NCBI GenBank assembly: GCA_017554615.1
Contig: JAFZHY010000026.1
Coordinates: forward strand, 22,777 to 86,776
Length of the DNA: 64,000 bases
Origin: Clostridia bacterium
GTDB lineage: Bacteria; Bacillota; Clostridia; UMGS1840; HGM11507
Reading direction: 5' to 3'
The position numbers and the translations under genes were made by a program. Positions 55,589 to 63,859 of this stretch are shown one piece after another (the stretch's first letter is position 1; every line of letters starts with the position of its first letter). The notes under the pieces are model-generated. The model made no database searches. It was not told the origin of the DNA and was given only the letters and a program-made list of their open reading frames with translations.

Positions 55589-55618
55589 TTGATTTATTCT
55601 TTACTTTGATGTTACAAT
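55589..55618 (+). promoter_or_regulatory. Candidate promoter for mtaB-yqeY
   Basis: TTGATT, 18 nt and TACAAT lie about 70 nt before mtaB. It overlaps the -10 box of the divergent HPr-like promoter. Confidence 0.4.
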
Positions 55619-55637
55619 ATCTTTAGAAAATAGTCAA
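55609..55637 (-). promoter_or_regulatory. Promoter for the HPr-like gene
   Basis: On the minus strand TTGACT, 17 nt and TAACAT lie about 45 nt before the start codon. Confidence 0.5.
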
Positions 55638-55688
55638 GAGATTAAGTCTTTTTTAATATAAATTTAACATTTAGAAAGGCAGTAGAAG

Positions 55689-56984
55689 ATGAAAATAGGT
55701 TTTTGCACATTAGGTTGCAAAGTTAATCAGTATGAAACTGAGGCTATAAAAGAATTATTTTTAAATAACGGATGGGAAATCGGGGAATTTTCCGACTTTT
55801 GCGATGCGTATTTAATTAACACTTGTACTGTTACTCATCTTAGCGACAGAAAATCAAGGCAGATGATAAGAAGAGCCAACAGTAAAAATCCAGATGCAGT
55901 TATTGCAGTATGCGGTTGTTACGCCCAGATGTCGCCTTTAGAGGTAGAAGAAATTGAGGGTGTAGATATAGTTATCGGCACAAAAAATAAATTAAAAGCC
56001 TATGAACTTATAGTTAACAAAGTGCGTTCTAATATAGTTTGCCCTGTTGAAAAGGAAGACTATGAAGATATGGAGATTACTCTTTTTGAGTCTAAAACAA
56101 GGGCGATAATCAAGGCACAGGACGGATGCAATAATTTTTGCGCTTATTGTATTATACCTTATGCAAGGGGCAGGATAAGAAGCAGAAATTTAGAAAGCAT
56201 TTATAACGAATGTGTAAGACTTTCGCAAAACGGGTTTTTAGAAGTTGTACTTGCGGGAATTCATATCTGCTCCTACGGAAAAGATTTAGAAAACACCAAT
56301 TTAATTACACTTCTTACAAAAATTCACGAAATTGACAAGATTAAAAGAATAAGACTAAGTTCCATTGAGCCTAACGCATTTACAGACGAATTTATAGATG
56401 CTTTAAAAAATCTTCCAAAGGTTTGTCATCACTTTCATATTTCCTTACAAAGCGGTTGCGATGAAACTTTAAAAAGAATGAACAGAAGGTATGACACTGA
56501 TCTTTATAAATCGATATGCGAAAAACTTATAAAAGAATTTAGCGACAGTGCGATTACTACCGATTTAATCGTAGGGTTCCCCGGGGAAGACGAAGAAGAA
56601 TTTAACAAAACTCTAAATTTTATAAAAGAAATACCTTTTTATCAGATTCATACATTTAAATATTCCAAAAGAGAGGGCACAAAGGCTGCAGGTATGGAAA
56701 ATCAGGTGCCATCTTTTATAAAGGATGAAAGAAGCAAGAAAGTTTTAAAAATTTCTAAAGAAAAATCGGCAGAATTTGAAAAATCATATATAGGAAAAGA
56801 AGTAGAAATTCTTACCGAAACCATCAGTGCCAACGGAATGTATATGGGGCATACATCTAACTATCTTCCTGTTTATATAAATTCAAAGGAAGATATTAAA
56901 GATAAATTAATAAAAGTAAAAATAACCCATTATGAAGATAATATGCTTATGGGAGAAATAATAAATAAGGAGAATCAGTTATGA
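55689..56984 (+). CDS. mtaB: tRNA (t6A37) methylthiotransferase MtaB
   Basis: This radical SAM enzyme adds a methylthio group to t6A37 in tRNA. It has 431 residues. The N-terminal methylthiotransferase domain holds its cluster cysteines (TLGCKVNQYETEAI, NTCTVTHLSDRKSR, VCGCYAQ). The radical SAM motif is CNNFCAYCIIPYARGR near residue 145. A TRAM domain ends the protein. It acts on the product of the TsaB/TsaE pathway encoded elsewhere in the window. The stop overlaps the yqeY start (ATGA). Confidence 0.94.
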   Translation: MKIGFCTLGCKVNQYETEAIKELFLNNGWEIGEFSDFCDAYLINTCTVTHLSDRKSRQMIRRANSKNPDAVIAVCGCYAQMSPLEVEEIEGVDIVIGTKNKLKAYELIVNKVRSNIVCPVEKEDYEDMEITLFESKTRAIIKAQDGCNNFCAYCIIPYARGRIRSRNLESIYNECVRLSQNGFLEVVLAGIHICSYGKDLENTNLITLLTKIHEIDKIKRIRLSSIEPNAFTDEFIDALKNLPKVCHHFHISLQSGCDETLKRMNRRYDTDLYKSICEKLIKEFSDSAITTDLIVGFPGEDEEEFNKTLNFIKEIPFYQIHTFKYSKREGTKAAGMENQVPSFIKDERSKKVLKISKEKSAEFEKSYIGKEVEILTETISANGMYMGHTSNYLPVYINSKEDIKDKLIKVKITHYEDNMLMGEIINKENQL

Positions 56985-57418
56985 CACTTGAAACACTAAG
57001 AGCCGATATGATAAAGGCTATGAAAGAAAAAGATAAGTTCTTAAAGGATGTTGTATCCAGCCTTATTGCAGCAATTAAAAAAGTTGCAATAGATGAGGGC
57101 GTTAGAGAAGATATCAAAGAAGAACTTGTTGACAGAGTTATTTTAAAAGAATTAAAAACAGCAAAGGAACAGATTGATACCTGCCCTGATGAAAGAGCAG
57201 AGTTAAAAGAAGAATATCAGAAAAGATATGATATAATTTCAACCTATGCTCCAAAACAACTTTCAGAAGACGAAATAATAAAAATTATTACCGAAAAATT
57301 TAGAGCAGAAATTGAAACTAAAAATAAAGGTATAATTATGAAAGCAGTTATGGGCGAGTTAAAGGGTAAGGCAGACGGAAAACTTATAAATCAGGTAGTA
57401 GCAAAATTAACTCAGTAA
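56981..57418 (+). CDS. yqeY: GatB/YqeY domain protein
   Basis: This 145-residue helical protein is of the YqeY family, related to the tail domain of GatB. It begins with TLETLRADMIKAMKEKDKF and has KGIIMKAVMGELKGKADGKL near the C-terminus, both typical. The molecular role is unclear; a link to tRNA-dependent amidation or tRNA binding is suggested by homology. AAGGAG precedes the ATG, and the gene is coupled to mtaB. Confidence 0.93.
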   Translation: MTLETLRADMIKAMKEKDKFLKDVVSSLIAAIKKVAIDEGVREDIKEELVDRVILKELKTAKEQIDTCPDERAELKEEYQKRYDIISTYAPKQLSEDEIIKIITEKFRAEIETKNKGIIMKAVMGELKGKADGKLINQVVAKLTQ

Positions 57419-57426
57419 TTTATTTT

Positions 57427-57464
57427 AAAAAAGGACCGTTTAATTTTTAAACAGTCCTTTTTTT
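57427..57464. terminator. Bidirectional terminator between yqeY and the HAD-IB gene
   Basis: The stem GGACCGTTTAA (57433-57443)/TTAAACAGTCC (57447-57457) with one mismatch is flanked by A and T tracts. Confidence 0.75.
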
Positions 57465-57471
57465 ATGTCAT

Positions 57472-57485
57472 ACTTTTTTAACATC
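57472..57485 (-). repeat. Isolated end motif of the 3'-UTR repeat (possible unoccupied site)
   Basis: On the minus strand GATGTTAAAAAAGT follows the HAD-IB stop by 4 nt. The same 14 bases stand 5 nt after the ppdK stop (3500-3513), where a full repeat continues. Here no repeat follows and a terminator comes directly. Confidence 0.5.
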
Positions 57486-57489
57486 TTAA

Positions 57490-58065
57490 TTATTTGGCAT
57501 TTCGTCTTAGTTCATTCCATTTATACACTCTGTCGCCCTTAACCATATAAGCATTTTTTGAAATTCTTGCAAGAGGGGAGTCAGAATAAGAGTCAGAATA
57601 AAAATTTTCTATTTCCTTATTGCATACAGCCCTAAATCTTCTTACCTTTTCACTTCCCCAGCAGTTAAGTCCGTCATATTTGCCTGTAAATTTATCCACC
57701 CTTGATGCCTCAAGGTATTTAATACCTGCCAAATCACACATAGGCTTTACAAGAAACTCAGGAGAAGCAGAAATAACCATATCATCCTCTGCCTGAATAT
57801 CATAATACCAACTCTTGAAATTAGCCCTGTGAATTTTCCAGAATTCTTCTAAATGTGCATCAATATTATCTATATCTTTAAAAAATGTATAAAACTTTTC
57901 TTTAAACTGGGTTTTATTTATAGCATGAAAAATAAACTTTATAAAATTATACCCCTGCATAGGAAGATATTTAATAATTTTAGGGTTTTTCTTTAATGTA
58001 AAGAAATAAAAATCTCTTGTACTGTCCCCTTTATAAATAGTATTGTCAAAATCGTAAACATTCAT
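57490..58065 (-). CDS. HAD-IB family phosphatase (SerB-like)
   Basis: This 191-residue haloacid-dehalogenase hydrolase has the N-terminal motif VYDFDNTIYKGDSTRDF, with both catalytic aspartates. Motif II is ISASPEFLV and a late FYSDSYSDSPL carries the metal-binding aspartates. It is in the subfamily with phosphoserine phosphatases and lipid-phosphate-like phosphatases; the substrate is unknown. AGCAGGT precedes the ATG. It lies about 25 nt after the terminator of the upstream envelope gene. Confidence 0.85.
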   Translation of the reverse strand: MNVYDFDNTIYKGDSTRDFYFFTLKKNPKIIKYLPMQGYNFIKFIFHAINKTQFKEKFYTFFKDIDNIDAHLEEFWKIHRANFKSWYYDIQAEDDMVISASPEFLVKPMCDLAGIKYLEASRVDKFTGKYDGLNCWGSEKVRRFRAVCNKEIENFYSDSYSDSPLARISKNAYMVKGDRVYKWNELRRNAK

Positions 58066-58087
58066 ATTTATTACCTGCTTATGTAAA

Positions 58088-58128
58088 AATTACGGGTTGT
58101 AACAAAATAATTGATACAACCCTGTTTT
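58088..58128 (-). terminator. Terminator after the LysM/G5/M23 gene
   Basis: On the minus strand the stem GGGTTGTA (58115-58122)/TACAACCC (58094-58101) with a 13-nt loop is followed by GTAATTTTT, just past the stop codon. Confidence 0.5.
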
Positions 58129-58129
58129 T

Positions 58130-59731
58130 TTAAATATAATTAAGCGGATTTAATGCTCTTCCGTTTAACCTTATTTCAAAATGAAGATGCGGACCAGTAG
58201 ATCTTCCTGTATTTCCGAGTCTGCCTATCATTTCCCCTTTTGCAACTTTCTGACCGTTATATACGCTTATGGAATCAAGATGCGCATAATAAGTAACATA
58301 TCCGTTTCCGTGGTTGATTTTTACTAACTTTCCGTATCCATCACTCCATCCGGCAAATGAAACTGTGCCACCGTCAGCAGCGTAAATCGGAGTACCTGTT
58401 GTACCGCCTAAATCAAGCCCCTCATGGAAACCTCTGCTTCTGTTTCCGTAACGCGAAGTGATAACACCTGACCTGAAAGGATGAAGAAAAGTACCCGTTG
58501 CCATATAAGCAGGGCGCTTTTTAGTCCCGACTTTAACCTCTTTTGCAACAGGCTCTTTTAAAACAAGTTCGCTTGTTGCTATTTTCTCGGTAACTATACC
58601 GTTTTCCTTGTATATATCATAGTCAACTTCTTTTTCACCGTATATACCGTCAGATACCACTATTGTAATACCTGTGTACTGCGAGGCATCTTTTGTAGAA
58701 TTTGTTTCGTATGCTATTTTTTCAACTGCCTTTTGTGTTTCTAAAGTTCTTACTGCAATTAAAGGTGTAGTATCTGAAACATTAAGTTTTTTACCTATCT
58801 GAAGATTGTTTTCAGTAACATCAGGGTTTAACTCAAATATTTTTTTAACAGTTGTGCCACGCATTTCGGCAATTTCAGAGATTGTTTCGCCCTCTGAAAC
58901 GATATGGGTTTTAAGACCGCCCACAGGTGTTTTTATTTCTTTTAACGCTTCCTCTATTGTCCTGACACTGCTGTTTGGCACTCTTGTAGAAATAACTTCA
59001 ACATTTCTGTTAAAGGCTACATCAAGAGTATCTTCGGTTGTATATTCGTTTTTATAATCGTCTAATATTTTATTTGCTTCATCAAAAGTTTTAAGCGCTG
59101 TAACAAGCACACCGTCTGCATATATTCCGTACGCATCAACTCTTCCGTCATATACTGATGAAATAGCATTTTTAGCACATTCATAGTTCTGGAAATTTTC
59201 CTTATTGGAAATAACAAAGCCCACTTTAACATCTTTTTTATCTGAAATTCCCATTAAGTCAAGGGACTCATTTGAAGATTCATAAGCACTGAGTGCTTCA
59301 ACTTTTGTACGGGTAATGGCAACAACCTTGCCCTCGCATATAATACTGTATCCAAAATCTAAATCGGAAGAAATTACTGATGCAAGTAAAATCAGGGCAC
59401 ACATACAAAGTGATATACCGTTGATTTTTGCAAAGTCTATAGAGGATAAAAACTCCCCTGCTTTTTTACTGCCGATAATTTTTGTGAAAGTATCTTTTAT
59501 GTTTTTAATAAATGCTTTTATATCAAAATTTCTTATTTTTTTAAATGTAAGTACTGTGTTTTTTATAAAAACCTTTGATTTGTCTTTTATATTTATTTTT
59601 TTAATTGATTTTAAAATGTTGCTGCATTTAATCTTTAAGTTAACTTTATTAACCTTTAATAAGTTACTTTTAAGAAAGTTTTTAGTTTCTCTAAAGGCCT
59701 TAATTAAAGTTTCCTTCAGTTTACTTAACAA
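58130..59731 (-). CDS. LysM-G5-M23 peptidoglycan hydrolase, membrane-anchored
   Basis: This 533-residue envelope protein has a very lysine-rich cytoplasmic N-terminus of about 100 residues and one membrane segment (about 105-122). A LysM domain follows (HIVSEGETISEIAEMRGTTV). After a G5-like region comes a C-terminal M23 endopeptidase with intact zinc motifs (FHEGLDLGG, YAHLDS, GPHLHFEI). It should cleave peptidoglycan cross-bridges or stem peptides. The start is a TTG at 59731 with AAGGTGG 7 nt upstream; no ATG fits. The long basic N-terminus is unusual for this architecture. Confidence 0.88.
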   Translation of the reverse strand: MLSKLKETLIKAFRETKNFLKSNLLKVNKVNLKIKCSNILKSIKKINIKDKSKVFIKNTVLTFKKIRNFDIKAFIKNIKDTFTKIIGSKKAGEFLSSIDFAKINGISLCMCALILLASVISSDLDFGYSIICEGKVVAITRTKVEALSAYESSNESLDLMGISDKKDVKVGFVISNKENFQNYECAKNAISSVYDGRVDAYGIYADGVLVTALKTFDEANKILDDYKNEYTTEDTLDVAFNRNVEVISTRVPNSSVRTIEEALKEIKTPVGGLKTHIVSEGETISEIAEMRGTTVKKIFELNPDVTENNLQIGKKLNVSDTTPLIAVRTLETQKAVEKIAYETNSTKDASQYTGITIVVSDGIYGEKEVDYDIYKENGIVTEKIATSELVLKEPVAKEVKVGTKKRPAYMATGTFLHPFRSGVITSRYGNRSRGFHEGLDLGGTTGTPIYAADGGTVSFAGWSDGYGKLVKINHGNGYVTYYAHLDSISVYNGQKVAKGEMIGRLGNTGRSTGPHLHFEIRLNGRALNPLNYI

Positions 59732-59887
59732 ACAACCGCCACCTTTCTTTTTATATTATTACCATATAGTTACTAAATAATTACAAAAATATTTCATACT
59801 GCCATTCTACTACAATATTTTAAAAAAATCAACCCCTTTTTATCATTTAGAGGTGTTTATAAAAATATAATTTACAAGGTGAGTATG

Positions 59888-61066
59888 ATGATAGAAAGAA
59901 TTTATAATTATTTTAAAGGGTATGTAACATTAAGGATAACCTTAAATCAGCCGGAGAGATTTTTAAATATGTTAATAATAAATAACATATATTTATGGGA
60001 TTTAAAAAGGGTCTCTCCAAATGAAATTATACTAAGCACTTCGGTATACGGATTTAAAAAAATGAGAAAAATAATATATGAGGTAAAAGCAAAGGTAAAG
60101 GTTATTAAAAAATGCGGTTTTTTTCAGTTTAAAAAGAAAGTTCTTAATAAAAAAATCATATTGTCAGGGTTTATTTTATCGACGGTATTTATTTTATTTT
60201 TAAGTTCGCTTATACTGGATATAAAAATAATCGGCAGTCTGTCTTATAGCGATGAGGAAATTTTAGAAAAACTTAAAGAAATTGACTTGCAAAAATTTCA
60301 GTTTAGAAGTAATATAGATAGTGATAAAATATCAGTTAAACTGATAAACGACTTTGATAAAATATCCTGGGTGGGAGTTTATGAAGAAGGTTCTAAACTC
60401 ACAATAGAAATAAAGGAAAGAGATATTCCGCCCAAAATGGTTGAAAAAGATATTCCCTGCCATATTACAGCGCGTAAAGACGGGGTAATAAAGTCGATGA
60501 ATATTACAAACGGCGAACCTTTAGTAAAATTAAATGATGTGGTAGTAAAAGGGCAGATTTTAGTATCCGGCGTACTTAATACCAAGTATGACGGGTTAAG
60601 GTTTGTTCATTCTATGGCAGATATAACTGCTAACACCTGGTGGGAAGATTCGCTTAATGTTAAATTATATGAATATAATAAAAATTATACAGGAAAAAGA
60701 ACAAAAACACATTCCGTAAGATTATTTTCAAAAGAAATTGATTTATCATTCGGAAGAATAATACCGTACTATAATTATGACGAAGATGTAAAAAGACGGG
60801 TTTTCGGTTTTTCCGAGTTCAATACAAGAATTTTTAGTGAATATACTCTGTCAAAAAAACCGATAAAGGAAGAAGAAGCAGTAAAAAGAGGAAAAGAAGC
60901 GTTAATGAACGAACTTTATAAAAATTTTAATAAAGAAGAAATTCAGGATGTTTCATTCACTTTAGAGCCGATAGATAAAGAAACGATAAATGTAAAAATA
61001 TTTGCCAATATATATGAAAATATTGCTGAACAAATGATAATAAGAAAGGAAAACACAGATGGCTGA
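59888..61066 (+). CDS. yqfD: Sporulation protein YqfD
   Basis: This 392-residue membrane protein of the YqfD family is needed for sporulation in Bacillus. It begins MIERIYNYFKGYVTLRITLN and has one membrane segment near residues 88-112. Family stretches include KISWVGVYEEGSKLTIEIKE and ITARKDGVIKSMNITNGEP. YqfD precedes phoH in Bacillus as well. The ATG at 59888 fits AAGGTG spacing better than 59885 or the GTG at 59879. Its end overlaps phoH by 8 nt. Confidence 0.9.
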   Translation: MIERIYNYFKGYVTLRITLNQPERFLNMLIINNIYLWDLKRVSPNEIILSTSVYGFKKMRKIIYEVKAKVKVIKKCGFFQFKKKVLNKKIILSGFILSTVFILFLSSLILDIKIIGSLSYSDEEILEKLKEIDLQKFQFRSNIDSDKISVKLINDFDKISWVGVYEEGSKLTIEIKERDIPPKMVEKDIPCHITARKDGVIKSMNITNGEPLVKLNDVVVKGQILVSGVLNTKYDGLRFVHSMADITANTWWEDSLNVKLYEYNKNYTGKRTKTHSVRLFSKEIDLSFGRIIPYYNYDEDVKRRVFGFSEFNTRIFSEYTLSKKPIKEEEAVKRGKEALMNELYKNFNKEEIQDVSFTLEPIDKETINVKIFANIYENIAEQMIIRKENTDG

Positions 61067-62009
61067 GATTTTGGTTGAGGCTTATTCATTAGAGGGGATA
61101 AGCAATCTCTTTGGAAATTTTGATTTTAATATCCGTTTAATAGAAAAGGAATATAATGTTAAAATCACCAACAGGGACACTTTGATAAAAATAGAAGGGG
61201 ATAATGCCGAAAAAGCAAAGAAACTTATAATGGAACTTCTTATTCTTGCGTCAAAAAAAGAAGTTATAGACGAGCAGAAAATAAGAAGTATGATAGATGC
61301 GATAGAGAGTAACACCGAAGATTATATCCGCAACTTGTCTGACGACTGTATATGCCATACTGCATCGGGAACTCCTATTAAGCCTAAAACCATAGGGCAG
61401 AAAAACTATGTTGAAGCAATAAAGAACAATATTATTACAGTAGGCGTAGGCCCTGCAGGAACAGGTAAAACCTATCTTGCAGTTGCAATGGCAGTTGTTG
61501 CCTTTAAGAAAAAAGAAATAAACAGAATTATTCTTACCCGTCCTGCTGTTGAAGCGGGGGAAAGTTTAGGCTTTTTACCGGGCGATTTACAAGAAAAGGT
61601 TGACCCTTATTTAAGACCGTTATATGATGCTCTTTTTGAAATGTTAGGCGGAGAAAATTTTACTTTATATCAGGAAAAGGGTATGATAGAGGTTGCCCCT
61701 TTGGCATATATGAGAGGAAGAACTCTTGACAACAGTTTTATAATTCTTGACGAAGCGCAGAACACCACTAAAGAACAGATGAAAATGTTTTTAACAAGAA
61801 TTGGTTTTAACTCAAAAGCAGTTATAACAGGGGATATAACCCAGATAGACCTGCCGCACGGTAAAGTATCAGGGCTTAAAGACGCTATAAGAATAATTAA
61901 AAATATTGAAGATATAGAAGTTTTTAACCTTACTGACCGTGATGTAGTAAGGCATCCGTTAATTCAGAAGATTATAAAAGCATATGAAAGGGCGGACAGT
62001 AAAAAATGA
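61059..62009 (+). CDS. phoH: PhoH-like ATPase
   Basis: This P-loop ATPase of the PhoH/YbeZ family has 316 residues and is linked to RNA metabolism together with YbeY. An N-terminal KH-like region precedes the Walker A VGVGPAGTGKTYLAVAMA near residue 128, RPAVEAGESLGFLPGDLQEK and the Walker B IILDEAQNTTKEQMKMFLTR. The stop overlaps the ybeY start (ATGA). Confidence 0.95.
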   Translation: MAEILVEAYSLEGISNLFGNFDFNIRLIEKEYNVKITNRDTLIKIEGDNAEKAKKLIMELLILASKKEVIDEQKIRSMIDAIESNTEDYIRNLSDDCICHTASGTPIKPKTIGQKNYVEAIKNNIITVGVGPAGTGKTYLAVAMAVVAFKKKEINRIILTRPAVEAGESLGFLPGDLQEKVDPYLRPLYDALFEMLGGENFTLYQEKGMIEVAPLAYMRGRTLDNSFIILDEAQNTTKEQMKMFLTRIGFNSKAVITGDITQIDLPHGKVSGLKDAIRIIKNIEDIEVFNLTDRDVVRHPLIQKIIKAYERADSKK

Positions 62010-62485
62010 ATTATATAGACTTAAGTATAGGCGAAGGTGTCAGTTTTAAAAAAGAGCAGGAAGATATAATTTACGATATTGTAAATAAGGTTTGTGATGA
62101 AGAAAAACTGCCTTTTGATATTTATCTTTCTGTTATAGTGGTAAGTAAAGAAGAAATAAGAAAAATTAACCTTGAGCAAAGAAATATTGATAAGCCAACT
62201 GATGTTTTATCCTTTCCAAGTCTTAATTTTAGTAAAGATTATAAACTTTTAGATAAGATAGACAAAAAAGACTTAGACCCTCAATACAATGCTGTATTCT
62301 TAGGGGATATGGTAATCTGCTATGATAAAATTATAGAACAGGCAGAAGAATACGGTCATTCAAAGGAAAGAGAACTTTCTTACCTTACCGTTCACTCCAT
62401 GTATCATCTTTTAGGCTATGACCATGAAGATTTGCAAATGAAAAAAGATATGAGATTAAAAGAGGAGAAAATTCTTTCATTATGA
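62006..62485 (+). CDS. ybeY: Endoribonuclease YbeY
   Basis: YbeY is a zinc-dependent endoribonuclease for 16S rRNA maturation and ribosome quality control. It has 159 residues. The metal motif is VHSMYHLLGYDHE near the C-terminus, and KPTDVLSFP is present in the middle. It is translationally coupled to phoH before it and to the DUF5662 gene after it by ATGA overlaps. Confidence 0.95.
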   Translation: MNYIDLSIGEGVSFKKEQEDIIYDIVNKVCDEEKLPFDIYLSVIVVSKEEIRKINLEQRNIDKPTDVLSFPSLNFSKDYKLLDKIDKKDLDPQYNAVFLGDMVICYDKIIEQAEEYGHSKERELSYLTVHSMYHLLGYDHEDLQMKKDMRLKEEKILSL

Positions 62486-63006
62486 ATTTAATTAAACATT
62501 TTATTACTGTTACAAAACACAGGCATCTTGTTTTTATTCATACCATAAAAGCAGGAATACCTTTCAGGGGTATTCTTCACGATTTGTCAAAATACAGTCC
62601 GTCAGAATTTTTTACAGGGGTTAAATATTATATGGGAACAAGAAGCCCTAATGACAAAGAGCGTAAAACATACGGTTATTCAAAAGCGTGGATGCATCAT
62701 AAAGGAAGAAATAAACACCATTTTGAATACTGGACAGATTATCTTCCCGGCACTAAACTTTTAACGCCTGTTAAAATGCCTGTTAAATATGTAAAGGAAA
62801 TGATTTGCGACCGTATAGCAGCAAGTAAAATATATAACGGTAAAAATTATAACGATTCTATGCCCTTAGAATATTTTTATAAAGGTGTAGGGCAAAGGCA
62901 GATGCACCCTGAAACATCAGACCTTCTTGAAAAGGTGCTTATAATGTTAAAGGATAAGGGCGAAGAAGAAACATTTAAATACATAAGAAATCTTAAGGAG
63001 TACTAA
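62482..63006 (+). CDS. DUF5662 family protein
   Basis: This 174-residue soluble protein of unknown function has many histidines and tyrosines: HRHLVFIHTIKAG, GILHDLSKYSPSEF, WMHHKGRNKHHFEYW. The HD pair in ILHDLSKYS with the surrounding histidines suggests a metal-binding, HD-like hydrolase fold; that is inference. It takes the place usually held by dgkA or cdd between ybeY and downstream genes. It is coupled to ybeY, and rlmB starts 1 nt after its stop. Confidence 0.8.
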   Translation: MNLIKHFITVTKHRHLVFIHTIKAGIPFRGILHDLSKYSPSEFFTGVKYYMGTRSPNDKERKTYGYSKAWMHHKGRNKHHFEYWTDYLPGTKLLTPVKMPVKYVKEMICDRIAASKIYNGKNYNDSMPLEYFYKGVGQRQMHPETSDLLEKVLIMLKDKGEEETFKYIRNLKEY

Positions 63007-63007
63007 A

Positions 63008-63739
63008 ATGGATAAAATATACGGAAGAAACCCCGTATCTGAACTTATTAAATCTGGTGGGGATATTGATAAAATATATGTTAATAAAGAACTTATAGAC
63101 GGTTCTTTAAGGGGAATTTTAAATAAGGCAAAGGACAGAAAAATAATTATCTCATACTGCACAAGAGAAAAACTTGACGAAATGTGCGAAACTACCAAAC
63201 ATCAGGGTATAATGGCACTTGTTCCGCAGACAGAATATGTTGAAATCTCTGATATATTAGATTATGCTCAAAAAAAAGGAGAGCCTCCTTTTATATTTAT
63301 ACTTGATGAAATAGAAGACCCTCATAATTTAGGCGCAATTATAAGAACTGCGAATGTGTGTGGAGCGCATGGAGTTATAATTCCGAAAAGAAGAAGTGCA
63401 ACGGTTAACGCAACTGTGGCAAAAGCATCTGCAGGAGCAGTTTCAACCACTCTTATTGCAAGGGTTAATAACATAACAAATGCAATAAACGAACTTAAAA
63501 AGAATAATGTGTGGGTTTACGGAATGGAAGCAGACGGAGATAAAATGTATTATGAGCATGACCTTAAGGGAAGTATTGCAATAGTAGTCGGCTCCGAGGG
63601 GTTTGGTATGTCAGACCTTGTAAGAAAATCTTGCGATTTTACCGTTAAAATTCCTGTTATGGGTACGGTTAACTCACTTAATGCATCAGTTGCAACAGGG
63701 GTTGTAGCGTTTGAGGCACTACGCCAAAGACTTATATAG
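63008..63739 (+). CDS. rlmB: 23S rRNA 2'-O-ribose methyltransferase, RlmB/TrmH family
   Basis: This SpoU-class methyltransferase has 243 residues. It begins MDKIYGRNPVSELIKSG, the substrate-binding domain. The knotted SAM-binding domain contains LDEIEDPHNLGAIIRTANVC, VVGSEGFGMSDLVRK and VNSLNASVATGVVAFE. It probably methylates G2251 (E. coli numbering) of 23S rRNA. AAGGAG precedes the ATG. The stop is directly followed by an end motif of the 3'-UTR repeat. Confidence 0.92.
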   Translation: MDKIYGRNPVSELIKSGGDIDKIYVNKELIDGSLRGILNKAKDRKIIISYCTREKLDEMCETTKHQGIMALVPQTEYVEISDILDYAQKKGEPPFIFILDEIEDPHNLGAIIRTANVCGAHGVIIPKRRSATVNATVAKASAGAVSTTLIARVNNITNAINELKKNNVWVYGMEADGDKMYYEHDLKGSIAIVVGSEGFGMSDLVRKSCDFTVKIPVMGTVNSLNASVATGVVAFEALRQRLI

Positions 63740-63756
63740 TCTGGAACGCAAAAAGG
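63740..63756 (+). repeat. Left end of the 3'-UTR repeat (copy 4, after rlmB)
   Basis: TCTGGAACGCAAAAAGG begins at the base after the rlmB stop codon. It matches the left ends of the copies after ppdK, the QueG-like gene and upp, but the rest of the element is missing. Confidence 0.6.
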
Positions 63757-63792
63757 CTGATAATGTTAATTATTAAGATATTTATAATTAAA

Positions 63793-63831
63793 GTGGGTGG
63801 TGTTTAAAAAATTAAACACCGCCCTTTTTAA
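63793..63831 (+). terminator. Terminator after rlmB
   Basis: The stem GGGTGGTGTTTAA (63795-63807)/TTAAACACCGCCC (63812-63824), with one G-T wobble, is followed by TTTTT. Confidence 0.75.
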
Positions 63832-63859
63832 GTAGATAGGTAAAAATGTCTGGAATGGA
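63832..63859 (-). repeat. Right end of the 3'-UTR repeat in opposite orientation
   Basis: GTAGATAGGTAAAAATGTCT then GGAATGGA matches the right terminus of full copy 1 (3282-3305). On the minus strand it would be the far end of an element serving a gene beyond the window. The remaining bases, 63860-64000, hold nothing I can assign. Confidence 0.55.
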
